Source of the DNA: Sesamum alatum
Lineage: Eukaryota; Streptophyta; Magnoliopsida; Lamiales; Pedaliaceae
NCBI GenBank assembly: GCA_034509735.1
Contig: JACGWO010000004.1
Span: forward strand, 26,269,395-26,333,394
Length of the DNA: 64,000 nucleotides
Direction: 5' to 3'
Part shown: piece by piece, positions 22,755 through 34,756 of the stretch
How positions within the stretch are numbered: the first letter of the stretch is position 1
How the letters are laid out: each line of letters starts with the position of its first letter
Notes under the pieces: generated by a model
The model's input: only the letters and a program-made list of their open reading frames with translations
The model's database searches: none
Told to the model about the DNA's origin: nothing
Translations under genes and position numbers: made by a program

Positions 22755-25700
22755 TGTCACGCCCCAGATTTGGGGTCACAATACGGTCGTGCCACCAAGT
22801 CCATTACCTTAGTAGCATGAAGTCCTCATCAGCGAACAATAGATTCAAACTCAACAATACTCATACTTAAGCAATAAAATCCCAAAATATTATTTGCAGT
22901 GAAAATACATAAATCTAAAGGTTTTAACTCTAGCATCATGTCCTAACAACTAAACAAGGGAGAAGCAATTCCAAAAAGGAAATGGTCAATAAAACTTATT
23001 AATCAACGCAACGTGTGCTTGCTTCGACTAGCTACCAACCCCAGTACAGCTCCTCCTCACACACCTCATCTGCAAGGTATGGTAACTGGAATGAGCGACT
23101 AATCACCCAGTAAGCACTCCCTACCTCTTACCAGATGCAAGCATAACACATTGATAACACATAAATATCATTTGCCAGCATGTAATCGCAACTCAAAACC
23201 AAATGAAACAATTGAAGAATACGTAACACTTCAAACGTTTGCTGGAAGAATAAGTATTTCAAACTTTTCAATCAAAGCAAAGGCATACAAAATAAAATGT
23301 GTGACAACAACAATTTTATTGATCAGTGCAAGTGTGTTCATAAATCAACCCTTTTTGTTGAGTAAGCATGCTCGCATTCACTAGCAACATACAGACATCA
23401 TACTTATTTGTCAGTTTTAACCACGAGGGTTCAGATAAAAGTTCTCAGTTTATAACCCCAACTGAGAGGGTCGGACTTAGATTTTTACCCCAACTGAGAG
23501 GGTTCAAAACAACTCTAGTTTTTCCAGTTAACAGTGATTTTGTTAACAGTTGAGCATGTTCTGTTTATCAGTCGATGAATTTGAGCATGTCTTTTCATTA
23601 CTTAAAAGTAACATAACATTTGTCACGCAGGTTTCAATTTTCAAAACGAGATAAAAAAAGAAAAAGAAAAAAGTAACAGATACTAGAATAATTTTGGCAC
23701 AGCATAATGGCTTTCAAATTTCAAGATTGACCAAGCGCTTACATCAACATTTGACAGGAAAATCCTACCGCATGTATCTCAAATTTGAACTTATAAAAAT
23801 ATCATATGCGTGCATCACATTTTTCTATAAATCTAGAACCATCATTTTAAATAAATAAATCTATATATATACATATATATTTTTACGAAAACATCACGTA
23901 AGAGGGAAGTAACCATACTAGAATCTTCTGGACTCGAGTCAATTTATTTGGCTACTTGTTCCGATACTGTTGAATCCTATAAGTCAATTGATCATAATTC
24001 CTATAAATTAATAATTACTTAAATCATATTTCGACCCAATAAAAAAAAGTCTGCTACCTATTTAATCATAAAGAAACAACGAAAAACTTATAGCTTACCT
24101 AAAACCTAACAATCATATGGACTGAAATCCCTAATTCAATACAAAATTTGCCTCATAAAAATTGATACAAAAAATATATTAATAAATATCTATATGAATC
24201 GATGATCTAACCCACTCGATTTATACTTAACGTTTCAAGTCAAATAAAGGAACTAGACTAGACGGATAATAAGGTAATGCCAACTGGCGATCTAGTTCTG
24301 TGAATTTTGTAAATTGATATACTTAGTAAATGAGTAGAATATTTTTATAAAAAGTGCTAAAGATATTAAATAATATATATTAAAATATATTAGATGACAT
24401 TAAGTTGAATAAATATGTGTAAGAGTTTTCAAAATCGGGTTGGAGAATAATCACAAAATAGTATGACAATTTACTTGAATGAATTTTTTTTAAAATTCAA
24501 TAACACATGAAAAAATCATATAAATTTTATATGTTACTCAAGACTCATATTAGTGAATACGTAAAATAATTAATATTAATAAAGAGTATCAAAAATCTGA
24601 CAGAAATCGGTGGATCGTCCCGGGAATTGCGCGAATGCGGAAACGCGATATAAAATAACATACAAAAATTAAAGCATGCTTTTAATAATAAAAGAACACG
24701 CTCAAGGGGTGTACCCTTGAGATTCTCGGGTGTTCGGTGTATCTCATGATTAAACAACATGTAAAGAAATCATGCAGGCCATAGAGTTGAAAATAAAGAG
24801 AGACGAAAAGTAAAACGAGACCTACCCGTTGTCGTTTTCGTCTTCAACGGCTACACGCGTTGTTCCCCGTTTTGCACTGAGATCTCGTTCTTGAGACCCT
24901 CTAAATTGTGACACACGATCCATCCACGTATCTTGCACGTCATGCTAGCAACGAACAAGTGTATATTTTGGAGTGGATGAATCAACAACACGTTATCAAT
25001 TAACGGTATTGATTCATCTAAGTTCTAATGTTCCAAGAACAAAAGAACTAGAAAATATTTTTCCTGGAGAGTGGAGAGAGAGAGGGCGGACGAGAGAGAG
25101 GGGAGAGAGGCCGAAATTATGTGTGTGTTGTGTGTGTGTTGGAATTTCATCATCCTTCAAAAAGTTGGAAGCTAGAGGTATTTATAGAGGAGGAGTTTAA
25201 TCCTCTTTAAACTCCTACTCTAAGAACTCTAATTTGTCTAGGATTTTGACCTAGTCAAAGTCCTAGTCAACTAGTGTTTGACCTAGTCAAACAAATCCTA
25301 GTCTTCCATCTCCCCTTTCCATCTCAACCGTTGATTTTAATTTAATGGAATATTTAAATCCCATTAAATATTCCAAAAGGCTAAAAATAAATATAATAAA
25401 TAAATATTATTATTTATTCTAAGCCCATTAAATCAACCCTTTAATAAATTCAATTTATTAATTTAATTCCCTTTATCAAATAGAAGGAATTAATTTCTCC
25501 AAGAAAATATAGGACCCGATTAAATCTAATTTAATCATTCCTTTACTCCAATATTTAATTCCAAATTAAATACTTAAGTGTGTGTGTGGATAGTGTGTGA
25601 CTCTTTAGGTTCACCTTTCAGCTAGACTTGGTCAGATTCCTAGAATCCACCCGTTACCATGGGTGGCCATCTAGAAACGGTCCATGGCACTAGAGACTAG

Positions 25701-27600
25701 GTGAAATAATCGGGGATGAACATTTAGGCCCTAACAGTACACTTGTCCTTCTGTCTTCGGTCTCATCACTTAGAGTCTAGGGCACGGAAAAAGCAGGTAC
25801 CCATTTTGGACCTAAGTGTCGGTCTGTCCTTACTAAACGCCGCAAGGAAAACCTTCCCTTCTGTTCAGTTACTGTGGCCACAGATTTTAGGGACAAGACA
25901 CAGAGCGTACATGAGACTCAACTGTCAATACCTTTTGACAGGAGACAGATCCTTTCTTGGAAAATACTGTCACTCTGTACACCCCAGCTGCACTAGACAT
26001 GGCTTATGACTACTCAAGAGTATTTTGGCAATCTCTCACCATATCTAAGATACAGACCTGATGCACAGGTGAACTCAGCAGTTCCTCAAGTCAAAGGACT
26101 TGGCCTGTACCGTTGGAACCGGAAATACACGTCATACCTTGCTGACCATACTCAAGGTCCTCCGTAAGACAGTTCCCGCGAGTCACCTCAGTCAGCTGCT
26201 TCCTAGCATGCTGACCCACTAACACTGCTTAGACGACCTTCGTCACCCGTCGATGAAATACGACAGCAGATGCTTAGTGCAAGTCTCAAAGGGAATCTCG
26301 GTACCCATTTTCGGGATTCCTTGACTTGGAGATTTCCGGACTGATTCGGTAAGACTGATTTCATGGACCTACCTCCAAGCATAGTCCCAGTCCCCGAAAT
26401 CGATTCTCAGTCCGTGGGCTTTGTTTGCGTAGTGAACAGAAATGTAAATGCAGATATAAGTGAACGTAAACAAAGTATTGCCATATAAATTTTCAATTCT
26501 TTATTCATAAATGTTTTTATCAAACACCAGAAATTGTCTAGACATAGGTTACATATTCCTGCCAAAATTGGCTTACATGGTCACCTATTCTAACAAAATC
26601 ATCGTAAACATTTAGAAAGGGTAAGGTTTTGCATAAAAGAGCAATGTTGCATGACATGCCTCAAGAATTTGATAAATTTATCGAAAACTTCAAAAATACT
26701 TAAAACTAACAGGTAGTCTCTATATGGTTTCATAAATATTTACAAAAATTTTTGTAATTAAAAGGAATCCATAAGTAAATCAAACATACCTAAAAAAGAT
26801 AGTTGTCAGATTCACGGCTAACTTCTGACAGTGCTTGTGTAGCAATTTTCTAAAATCTAATACAATTTCAAAATCCCTGATATTTTATAAATAAATCAGA
26901 AACACAATAGGGCTTCATAAAAAAAATTATTCTTATTAAAATAAAATGTATAATATACAACTAAAATGAGTTTTTCCATATCTAGAAATTGTTCCATGCA
27001 TCAAAAATACCAACATAGCTAATTCTCCATTGAAAACTCATTCTTTATTAAATCCAAAATCTTCAATCACTTCAAATAGGATTTTCTAATTCATAAAAAT
27101 AAATATGTACTGGTCCTAACATTTGTACACCAATTACTCAAGACTTAAACAAATCACGCAATACTGAGAGTATAAATCATCTAGACACTAAAAAAAATCT
27201 ATCTTATTGCGACTTGATTAAACCAAAAGTTTTGGGCTAGAAGCTACCTCACATTCGCAGCAACGGAGTGCATCGGCTTCCTTCTATCTCCTTCCTACTA
27301 CGGCTCAATTTAAATTCAATAATTTTATACGTGGAATATCGTGGATTTATGGTGATTGAGGTTGAGTTATGTTTGTTCTCGTGCTATGGGGAGGTGAGTG
27401 GAAGAAAATAGATTTTAGAATTTGAATAGGGCATGTTTTCATATTTTTTGGGGTGGTTAGGTATATATAGGCTTGGGAGATTGTGTTCTATCAAAAGTCT
27501 GCAAAAATATTTAAAATCCAACTTTTACGAGGGAGCAAATATAAATCCAAAAATAAAAAAAATGCTTGTCAAGGTATGTCGTCATAAGAGTCACACTAGT
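22755..27600 (-). repeat. Ty3/gypsy-type LTR, long, with a nested solo LTR
   Basis: Read on the minus strand, the LTR would end CCCCAAATCTGGGGCGTGACA at 22755, next to the PBS. Its features include two copies of a 'ccccaactgagagggt' unit (about 23456-23505) and, near its 5' part, CTATATATACC at about 27462-27472 as a TATA box. The right boundary is not certain; homology to another repeat begins at about 27632. Without the nested 1,998-bp insertion at 24598-26595 the LTR is roughly 2.8 kb, a size seen in chromovirus-type gypsy elements. Confidence 0.5.
24598..26595 (-). mobile_element. Solo LTR (copy B), 1,998 bp, 5-bp TSD
   Basis: On the minus strand it starts TGTTAGAATAGGTGACC and ends in ...TCTGTCA, and is flanked by AAATC at 24593-24597 and 26596-26600. 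It aligns along its whole length with copy A (12091-14068) in reverse orientation, including the 'ccatggcactagagactagg' block and the TATA region (CTCTATAAATACC on the minus strand). No internal region is present. It sits inside the older gypsy LTR. Confidence 0.88.
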
Positions 27601-27631
27601 TGGTTCAACTCAATTGGGTGCAGGTATTACA

Positions 27632-28025
27632 GAGGCTATCCAAGTAAGCACCGTCTATGCGCTTACTTGGATAGCCCATCTTTGAATTTTATTTTGTTAT
27701 ATAAGAAAAAATTTCACATTGTCTTTTTAAAATTTAGATAAATATAAGATTATTTTTTTATCCAAAAAATTTATAAATTTGTTTAAATAAGTTGTTAGTA
27801 ACACAATTTAAACTTCATTTTGACATTAAATAATATTTTTATATTTCTTGATTATTTTAATTTTAAATTTTTTAATTATTTACCAAATATTCATTTTATG
27901 TTGAAGTTTGAATTGCTTATAATTTTATTTATTTATTTGTATATATTAAACACATAATTTTGCTTACTGTGCATGGTTGCTATATTTCTGTAGCTTCGTT
28001 GAAGATTATTTTGCACCTCGAAAAA
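27632..28025. repeat. Copy 2 of the dispersed repeat, uninterrupted
   Basis: Matches 9707-10545 without the MITE present in that copy. It begins with a local inverted repeat (gaggctatccaagtaagc / gcttacttggatagccc). Family unknown. Confidence 0.65.
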
Positions 28026-28268
28026 TATCGTTCATTTTAAATTAACATTTAAATAAGTGTACCGTATTGTTTATTTTTATCCAAAAGATTCACTCAAATT
28101 TCTTGTTGAATACTTAGTAAAATAATTAAAATTTACTTTTTATATTCAACAAACTTTCGTATCTTTATAATTATTTAAATATTTTTATTTTTAATTATAT
28201 TATTTATTCATTTAATTTATATTTAAAAGTAAATCATTTGTAATTAATTGTATATTCATTTTTTAAGG

Positions 28269-28685
28269 GAAAATTACAACCACCTCCCTTGAGGTTTGGT
28301 ATAATTACAAATACCCCCTCGTTGTTTGAAAAATTACAAATATCACCCGAAAGTTTGTAATTTTAACCAAAGACCTAAAATTGACTATTTTACCCTTGAA
28401 GTTTTAGTTTAAAATTTTAGAAAAATCAACCGAGACAAATTGCACTATTACTCCTCAGTGTAAAAAACTTAATAAACATGTCCTATGCATTGTAGTCCAA
28501 AAAAATCAAATTCTTTTTAGAAATTCCATTTGCATAAGGGCATTTTGGTCAGTTCACTCATAAAATGGATGGAAATGAGTTATTTGTTAGACAGTTACAT
28601 ACCTCAGGGGGTATTCGTAATTTTCGAACAACAAGGGATATTTGTAATTATGCCAAATCTCAGGAGAGGTAGCTGTAATTTACCG
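28269..28685. mobile_element. Mutator-type MITE upstream of CCD4, 9-bp TSD
   Basis: It starts GGGAAAATTACAACCACC and ends GGTAGCTGTAATTTACCG (last base changed from C). It is flanked by TTTTTTTAA at 28260-28268 and 28686-28694. It ends 399 bp before the CCD4 start codon, so it lies in the likely promoter region. Confidence 0.88.
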
Positions 28686-29011
28686 TTTTTTTAAAGAATA
28701 CAATTCTTCTTTGCTTCGGCACGAGGTATTAACTAGTATATATACAAGATCAAGCTCACCAGCCACCTACTTTTAAGGACCAATTTTGTAATTTTGCCTT
28801 CAAGAAACATATAATTATAGTACATTTAATGTATTGTAATATCTTTTTCCAATTTAATTGATTAATTAATTAATGGGTTAGTACTTAGCAAAATTCAGAG
28901 AGTTTCTGTTGCTACCTTTGCCACAGGAAAAGAATGTGGTTGAGAATAGTTTAAGGTTACATAACCTTACAGACTATATGGTTTTTGAATATTTTCTTTG
29001 TAAATATTGGG

Positions 29012-29021
29012 AGTTTATATA
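29012..29021 (+). promoter_or_regulatory. Possible TATA box of the CCD4 gene
   Basis: GTTTATATAC lies about 65-75 bp before the chosen ATG, giving a plausible short leader. Other TATA-like runs exist upstream (about 28733-28745), so the assignment is tentative. Confidence 0.35.
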
Positions 29022-29084
29022 CAATTGAAAATCTTCGTCTGCAGACAGATTCTTTCTCCCTCTCTTTGCAACCTCCTAATTAAG

Positions 29085-31959
29085 ATGGAGGCCCTGCTGT
29101 CTTCCTCCTTCCTTCCCAAATTTCCTGATTGCAACGTTTCGTCTGTCGGGATTCAGAAGAACCCTCAAACGAAAATCATTGCCATTTATTCCTTTACCAA
29201 ATTTCACGAGTCTATAATGAAGCTAATCTCACATTCTGCTGAAAGAATTAAGTTCAAGATTATGCACATGCACCCAATTTCAGAGAACAAGAGAGAAAAG
29301 CAATCGTTACTTGCTAATATGTTTAAATCAGTCGATGATTTTATATGCAACTACCTCGACTTACCCCTTCGTCCATCCATTGATCCTAAACATGCACTTT
29401 TGGGCAACTTTTCTCCGGTGGATGAACTTCCTCCGACTCCCTGTCAGGTGGTGGAAGGCTCGCTTCCGAGTTGCCTAGATGGAGTATACCTCCGTAATGG
29501 CCCCAATCCTCAGTTCATCCCCCGTGGCCCATACCACCTCTTTGACGGTGATGGGATGCTTCACATGATCAAGATTTCTAACGGCAAAGCCACGTTTTGT
29601 AGTCGATATGTCAAGACTTACAAATACATTGTGGAGCATGATCTCGGCCATCCCGTCTTCCCAAGTATTTTCTCCTCCTTCAACGGCCTCATGGCTTCAA
29701 TGACACGAATCGGGCTAATTGTTGCACGTGTACTTACTGGACAGTTCAATCCTGCAATTAACGGCATTGGCACCGCAAACACTAGTGTGGCTGTTATCAG
29801 CGGAAAATTATATGCTCTAGGTGAATCTGATCTCCCCTACGAGATAGAAGTGACCTCAGATGGAGATATCATGACTATTAGCCGCCACGATTTTCACAGT
29901 AGCACGCCATTCATGAGAATGACTGCACACCCGAAAGTCGATCCAGACACTGGCGAAACGCTAGCTTACAGATTCCACCTGGTTCCTCCATTCTTGACAT
30001 TTTTCAGAATTGGTTCTGATGGAAGGAAAAGAGCCGATGTGCCCATCTTCACCATGAAGAGTGCAGCACTGATCCATGACTTTGCTGTGACAAAAAATTA
30101 TGCCATATTCAATGATGGGCAGATGGTGATAAGCCCACTGGAGATTTTGAGAGGACGACCCCCGATGAGAGTTGATCATGTTAAAGTGCCGAGGCTGGGG
30201 ATTATCGGCCGATACGCTAACGATGAGAGCGGAATGTGGTGGATTGATGTGCCGCGATTCAACATGTTACACGCAGTGAACGCGTGGGAAGAAGACGATG
30301 GTGAGACGATAGTGATGGTGGCTTCTAATCTTACATCAGTTGAACTGACATTGGAGCGTCTGGATTTGGCGCAGTCGAAGTTGGAGAAAATGAGAATAAG
30401 TGTCAAGGACAAGAAGGTAGTCGTCAGGCATCCATTGTCCACCAAAGTACTTGATTTCGGAGTCATTAATCCAGTTTATGCCGGAAAGAAGAATAGGTGA
30501 TAATCCTACTAATTTAATTTATTGAATTTTTAACAGAATTAATTTGAGAAAACTTTTAAGTTATGAAAAAATTTCTTGTAAACGAGCAAAACTTGTTTTA
30601 TTACATATTAAAAGTATACAAGAAAGAGATATAAGATAAAATATGGGAATATTACAACTAGCTCTCTTGATGTAAAACTTGGTATAATTATAAGTATATT
30701 TCATTGTTTGGTAAATTACCAATACACCTTATTGGTTTAAACGCATTTTTTGTTTCGTAACTTAGATTATTTAACGTTTTCATTCTTTAATTTTTTTTAG
30801 GGTAGCATGTTAGTCCTGAATATGTCCTTTTAATATTCATGATTTTAATATTTTTTCCGCCAGAATTCACACTTTTTGTCAAAAAAAATGCATGTGCGTG
30901 ACATTTTAAAATTGGGACTTTGTTCTTAATGGCCCGTTTCTGCCAATATTTTGGTCCTTTAACTTTGTCGGATAATATTTTAGTCATGCATCTTTGTAAT
31001 TTTATTTCAATCTTTTTTTCTCGAATTTCACCCTTCTCACCGGTAGACGTGAACTACGGCGAACAACAAGACTGAAATCGCGAAAATTAAAAAGATGCAA
31101 AACTGAAATATTACCCTAAAAAGTTAAAGGACGAAAATACCGAATGACCTAAGTTACGGGACTTAAAAATATTTAATCCCACCTTATTTTAACCTAGAAC
31201 TAGCCTATTTTGTTAGTCTTTTGTTAGGTTTCAATCCATTTTTTTTGTGATAAACTAATCAAAATATTCTTGTAGATTATGAATTAATTTAACTTTTTTT
31301 TATTTTCTAAAAGAATTTTATGGACTATTAGGGTAAGAAGGAAATCTCACCTTGTCAATTTATTTTATTTTTACAATTTTTAGAAACTTTTTTTTTAAAA
31401 AAAAAAACACTAAGGGCAAAATGGACATTTACAAGCCTCCATCCAACAATTATATAATTTTATCAAACATCAGGGGATATTGATAATTTTTCAAACAACG
31501 AGCAAATATTTATAATTATATCAAATTTCAAGAATTTCATTGTAATTTACACGTATATATACTAAAGCATTGTTATTTAATTTCGCACATATATATAGGT
31601 ATGCCTATGCTGTAGTAATATCTCCGAGGATGGCAATGGAGGTGGTGAAGTTAGATTTATCACTATCTTCAGACGATTGCCATGAATGTATAGTCGCTAG
31701 CCGCATATACGAGCCGGGGTGCACTGGAAACGAACCCTTTTTCGTGCCGAATGATCCCGCTACAGATGAGGATGATGGTTTCCTAGTTACATATGTACAT
31801 GATGAGAAGACTCAAGAATCCAAGTTCTTGGTAATGGACGCCAAGTCCCCCACGCTGGAAATTGTTGCTGCAGTTAAGTTACCTGGAAGAGTGCCCACCG
31901 GCTTCCACGGACTCTTTGTGAGTCAAAATCACCTCACCGAATGGTGCAGGAACGATTGA
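29085..31959 (+). CDS. CCD4: Carotenoid cleavage dioxygenase 4 (CCD4-type), two exons
   Basis: A plastid non-haem iron dioxygenase that cleaves carotenoids, in known CCD4 proteins mainly at the 9,10 or 9',10' bond, giving apocarotenoids such as beta-ionone. Exon 1 is 29085-30496 and exon 2 is 31599-31959, joined across a phase-2 GT-AG intron (AG|G = Arg). The product is 590 residues, the usual family length. The N-terminus MEALLSSSFLPKF is Ser-rich and transit-peptide-like. CCD hallmarks include LDGVYLRNGPNPQF, GPYHLFDGDGMLH, LYALGESDLPYEI and HPLSTKVLDFGVINP. The four iron-ligand histidines are in place: H282 (TAHPK), H331 (LIHDF), H396 (NMLHAVN) and H574 (GFHGLF). An in-frame ATG at 29007 would add 26 residues; 29085 is chosen because CCD4 proteins begin in this way. 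No stop or frameshift is seen, so the gene looks functional. MITEs lie upstream and in the intron. Confidence 0.94.
30645..31553. mobile_element. MITE in the CCD4 intron, itself interrupted
   Basis: The left arm GGGAATATTACAACTAGCTC and the right arm (...TTTCATTGTAATTTACAC) belong to the same GGG...CCC MITE family as 28269-28685 but are more diverged. 'caaacatcaggggatattga' and 'tttcaaacaacga' match the family's right half. No clear 9-bp TSD remains. It occupies most of the 1,102-bp intron. Confidence 0.65.
30753..31162. mobile_element. Second TIR element nested in the intron MITE
   Basis: The left end CGTAACTTAGATTATTTAAC and the right end (reverse complement CGTAACTTAGGTCATTCGG) pair over about 60 bp, with internal 'tcctttaacttt' motifs. 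It lies wholly within 30645-31553, so it inserted later. No protein is encoded. Confidence 0.65.
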
Positions 31960-32017
31960 TCCGCGTGATTATACTTTACTAGTTTGTGTGTCGTGTTCAA
32001 ATGGGCGTGCATAATTA

Positions 32018-32023
32018 AATAAA
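32018..32023 (+). terminator. Possible polyadenylation signal of CCD4
   Basis: AATAAA occurs 59 bp after the CCD4 stop codon, downstream of a GT-rich stretch (ttgtgtgtcgtgtt). Plant polyadenylation signals are loose, so this is suggestive only. Confidence 0.35.
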
Positions 32024-32049
32024 AATTTTAAAAATTAAATTTTATTTTA

Positions 32050-32300
32050 AAAGGGATAAATGTAATTTACCCCCTATGATATAAGAAATGAGAAAAACTT
32101 CCATGTAAAAAGGTAATTAGCAAGGTATCCCCGTGATCTTAAAATGAATCAAATTAACTCCTGTGTTTTTCTTGATAGGGGAATAATTTGCTTCATTTTC
32201 CAAACTACAAGGAGATAATTTGTTAATTATTTTTTTAAAAGAATTTTTGCTCATTTTTTATATTATATGAGAGTAAATTGCAATTATCCTTATTTTAAAA
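32050..32300. mobile_element. Short MITE of the GGG...CCC family
   Basis: GGGATAAATGTAATTTACCC at the left pairs with GAGTAAATTGCAATTATCC at the right. TTATTTTAA occurs on both sides, offset by two bases at the left, and may be the TSD. It lies 90 bp after the CCD4 stop. Confidence 0.55.
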
Positions 32301-32530
32301 TTGCATTTTAGTGTTAGTTAAAAGAAATTAAGAATATTAAAAATGAGGGGAAAAAATAAGGAAGTTGGATTGGAACCAGTGTGTCTGAAGTCGGTAGCTT
32401 AGCTTTGTGTATTGGTTTTGTTTCTTTCTTATTCATTTCTAGGCTAGGCAATAAATTAGCTCATTTCTTGGCAAGGTGATCAACTCCTCAAGCTAATACA
32501 ATTCCTTTTCCAACAAAAAAAGTTGAAAAG

Positions 32531-32790
32531 CCGAGGAAGTCTAGTTTAGATGGAGAAGTTGAGGCCCCATGATTCTAAAGGTCATGGATTCGAACCCCTG
32601 CATGAGTTGATGTTATTTCTACTGAATAATAGGTATGATTTATTACTGTAATAGCTAGGTGTTAGTTTATGTGATATTATTGATTTGATTGTTTGTAATT
32701 GTCTCTGTTCGATATTTATAACCGACAGGACTAAATGTAATCACTTTACTTTTGATTAATAAAATTCATCACTTTCAACTCAAAAAACAA
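32531..32790 (+). mobile_element. tRNA-derived SINE, copy 1
   Basis: The 5' part carries GAGGCCCCATGATTCTAAAG and the Pol III B-box-like GGATTCGAACCCC. The body 'gtaatagctaggtgttagtt' and the 3' tail 'gacaggactaaatgtaatca' match copy 2. It is flanked by a 16-bp TSD (7 A then GTTGAAAAG) at 32515-32530 and 32791-32806. The A box is more decayed than in copy 2. Confidence 0.82.
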
Positions 32791-32984
32791 AAAAAAAGTT
32801 GAAAAGTGTAGGCAACTTGGCCATTATGAAAAGATGGAGAAAATTAAAAAACAAAATCATGAAATAATATTAAAAATACTTCAAAGGAAAAAAGACCAAA
32901 ATGGTGAGGCATCGAAAGTGCTCTTTTAAAAAAATATTCTTCTGTACTTTTTCGTTTAAATTTTAATCGAAAATTGACCTGACT

Positions 32985-33298
32985 TTATTTTTTAGTTGAA
33001 AGCGATTAATTTTATTAATTAAAATAAAGTGATTACAATCAGTCCTGTCACTATCAAAATTGAACAAAGATTATTAATTGAAATAAAGTGATTACAATCA
33101 GTCCTGTCAGTGTCAATATTGGAGAAAGACAAATACAACAATCGTATCGACTATATCACAGAAACTAACATCTTGCTATTACAACAACAAATGAATCTAC
33201 TATACAGTAGAAACAAATCATCCCATGCATGGGATTCGAACCCATAGCCTCTAGGATCATGGGGTCTTAGTTTCGTCAACTGAGTTAGGCCTCATTGG
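32985..33298 (-). mobile_element. tRNA-derived SINE, copy 2
   Basis: Read on the minus strand it begins with a tRNA-like head: A-box-like TAACTCAGTTGACG, then B box GGGTTCGAATCCC (plus-strand 33231-33243). The same body as copy 1 follows, ending in a duplicated tail unit 'gtcctgtca...' / 'gactgattgtaatcacttta'. It is flanked by a 17-bp TSD CGAAAATTGAC(C/G)TGACT at 32968-32984 and 33299-33315, one mismatch. A complete, recognisable SINE. Confidence 0.88.
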
Positions 33299-33315
33299 CG
33301 AAAATTGACGTGACT

Positions 33316-34750
33316 GTTAGTCGCCTTAATTTGGGAGTAAAATTGTTAATTAATCTCATCGATTTTATTACAAGTATGATTGTCATGTAAATAGAAGTCC
33401 TAATCATCTAATCTCCCAATTTAATTTAAATCTTAATTTTTACCGAAATTCCAATATCCAATTTATTGTACACTAAATTTTAATAAATTGATTTTGATGG
33501 ATCCTATTAGTCAATCCTTTTCTCAATTATTATCATGCTTGGCCAATAAATTTCCGTTAAATACTGGAAAAAAAACACAAGGATTTAGTCATTCATGTAA
33601 ATGGGATCAAACTGAACAACATAATTATTGAATTAAAAATTAGATTTTTGACCCACAAAATCAAGCAACTAATATCCAAACAAGAAGCATATAAATTTTT
33701 ACGTCAAATATTTGAAAGAAAGAAAAAGAAGAAGATTAAAAAGACGGAGTACTAAAAATAAAAAACTCACACGTAATCGAATCAAAATTAGCTTAGACCA
33801 CTATTAAAAAAATTGACTTTTTACTACACTATAAATGATCATAGGACAAAATTTATGGTAAATCAACACTGTTAACCACTGTGAAACAAAACCAATGCAA
33901 AAACTTAAATATTTGCCACGATGGATCAATATTATATTTGCCATGATTTTTAGCCATAGCCAAAATATTTGCCATAGTTTTGGCCATGACTAATATTTGG
34001 CCACATTTGTAGAAACAACGGCTAATGGACATTGAAAAGCCATGATTAATTTGTATTACTGGATCAGGTAAACTATTTCCAATTAATATTTTGAATGTTT
34101 TCCATTTTCCGTCTAAAATTACCAAAATCTAAATGTGGAACATAGGGGTGTAAATGATTCGTGTCGAACCAAACACATCATCGTTGAAGCTTGTCTGAAT
34201 TCGTATCACGCTTCAACATTTGCATTTGAATTTGGTTTGATTATTGATCTAATCGATCTCAAACAAACTTTAATTGGATCAAACACGAGTCGAACTTGAG
34301 TAATTTGATATTTGTAAATTCATTGTATTACTGTTGTACTAATCAAATCAAGCTCGAGCTGAACTCGAAAATTTACCAGACAAAAAAATCCGTTCAAGTT
34401 TGATTTGTTAAGTTTAACAAATCAAGTTTAAATGAGTTTTTATCAACCAATTTGAATGGAGAATCGAATAGTATGAAAGCGTGGTTGTTGGTTTCCTGTG
34501 CCAAGAATTTGGAAACCATCTACGTTTAGTAGATGTAAAACGATCACCAGAATTCAGGTATTAGCCCTGGATAGGCCAGCTTGCATGTGTCTGGTAGAGA
34601 CTAATGTAAGTGCCAGAAACTTGATAGCATGCCAGAAACTCTGCTGTCCATCTATATCTGCTACCGGATTTCCAACTGGAATTCACAACCTTTTTCTTTT
34701 GTTGAGTGAAGATTATACTTCCATTAATCAAATTAGAATGTTCACAAAAG
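33316..34750. other. No gene; fragments of non-coding elements
   Basis: At about 33800-34070 there are repeated 'tttgccatgat', 'gccatagcc' and 'ttggccatgac' units, resembling CACTA-type subterminal repeats; similar 'actatggctaaaaaccgt' units recur at about 62170-62290. The open frame at 34498-34836 has no known domain and overlaps the next element. Confidence 0.4.
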
Positions 34751-34756
34751 AAAAAA

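Noticed and set aside
29961..30466. Minus-strand frames under CCD4
   Set aside because: Shadows of the CCD4 coding strand.
30495..30500. In-frame stop after GKKNR as the end of a short CCD4
   Set aside because: The AG|GT donor at 30496/30497 and the matching acceptor before exon 2 restore the family C-terminus with the fourth His.
33231..33243. B-box-like sequence as a possible tRNA gene
   Set aside because: No cloverleaf can be formed; it lies in a SINE with TSDs.
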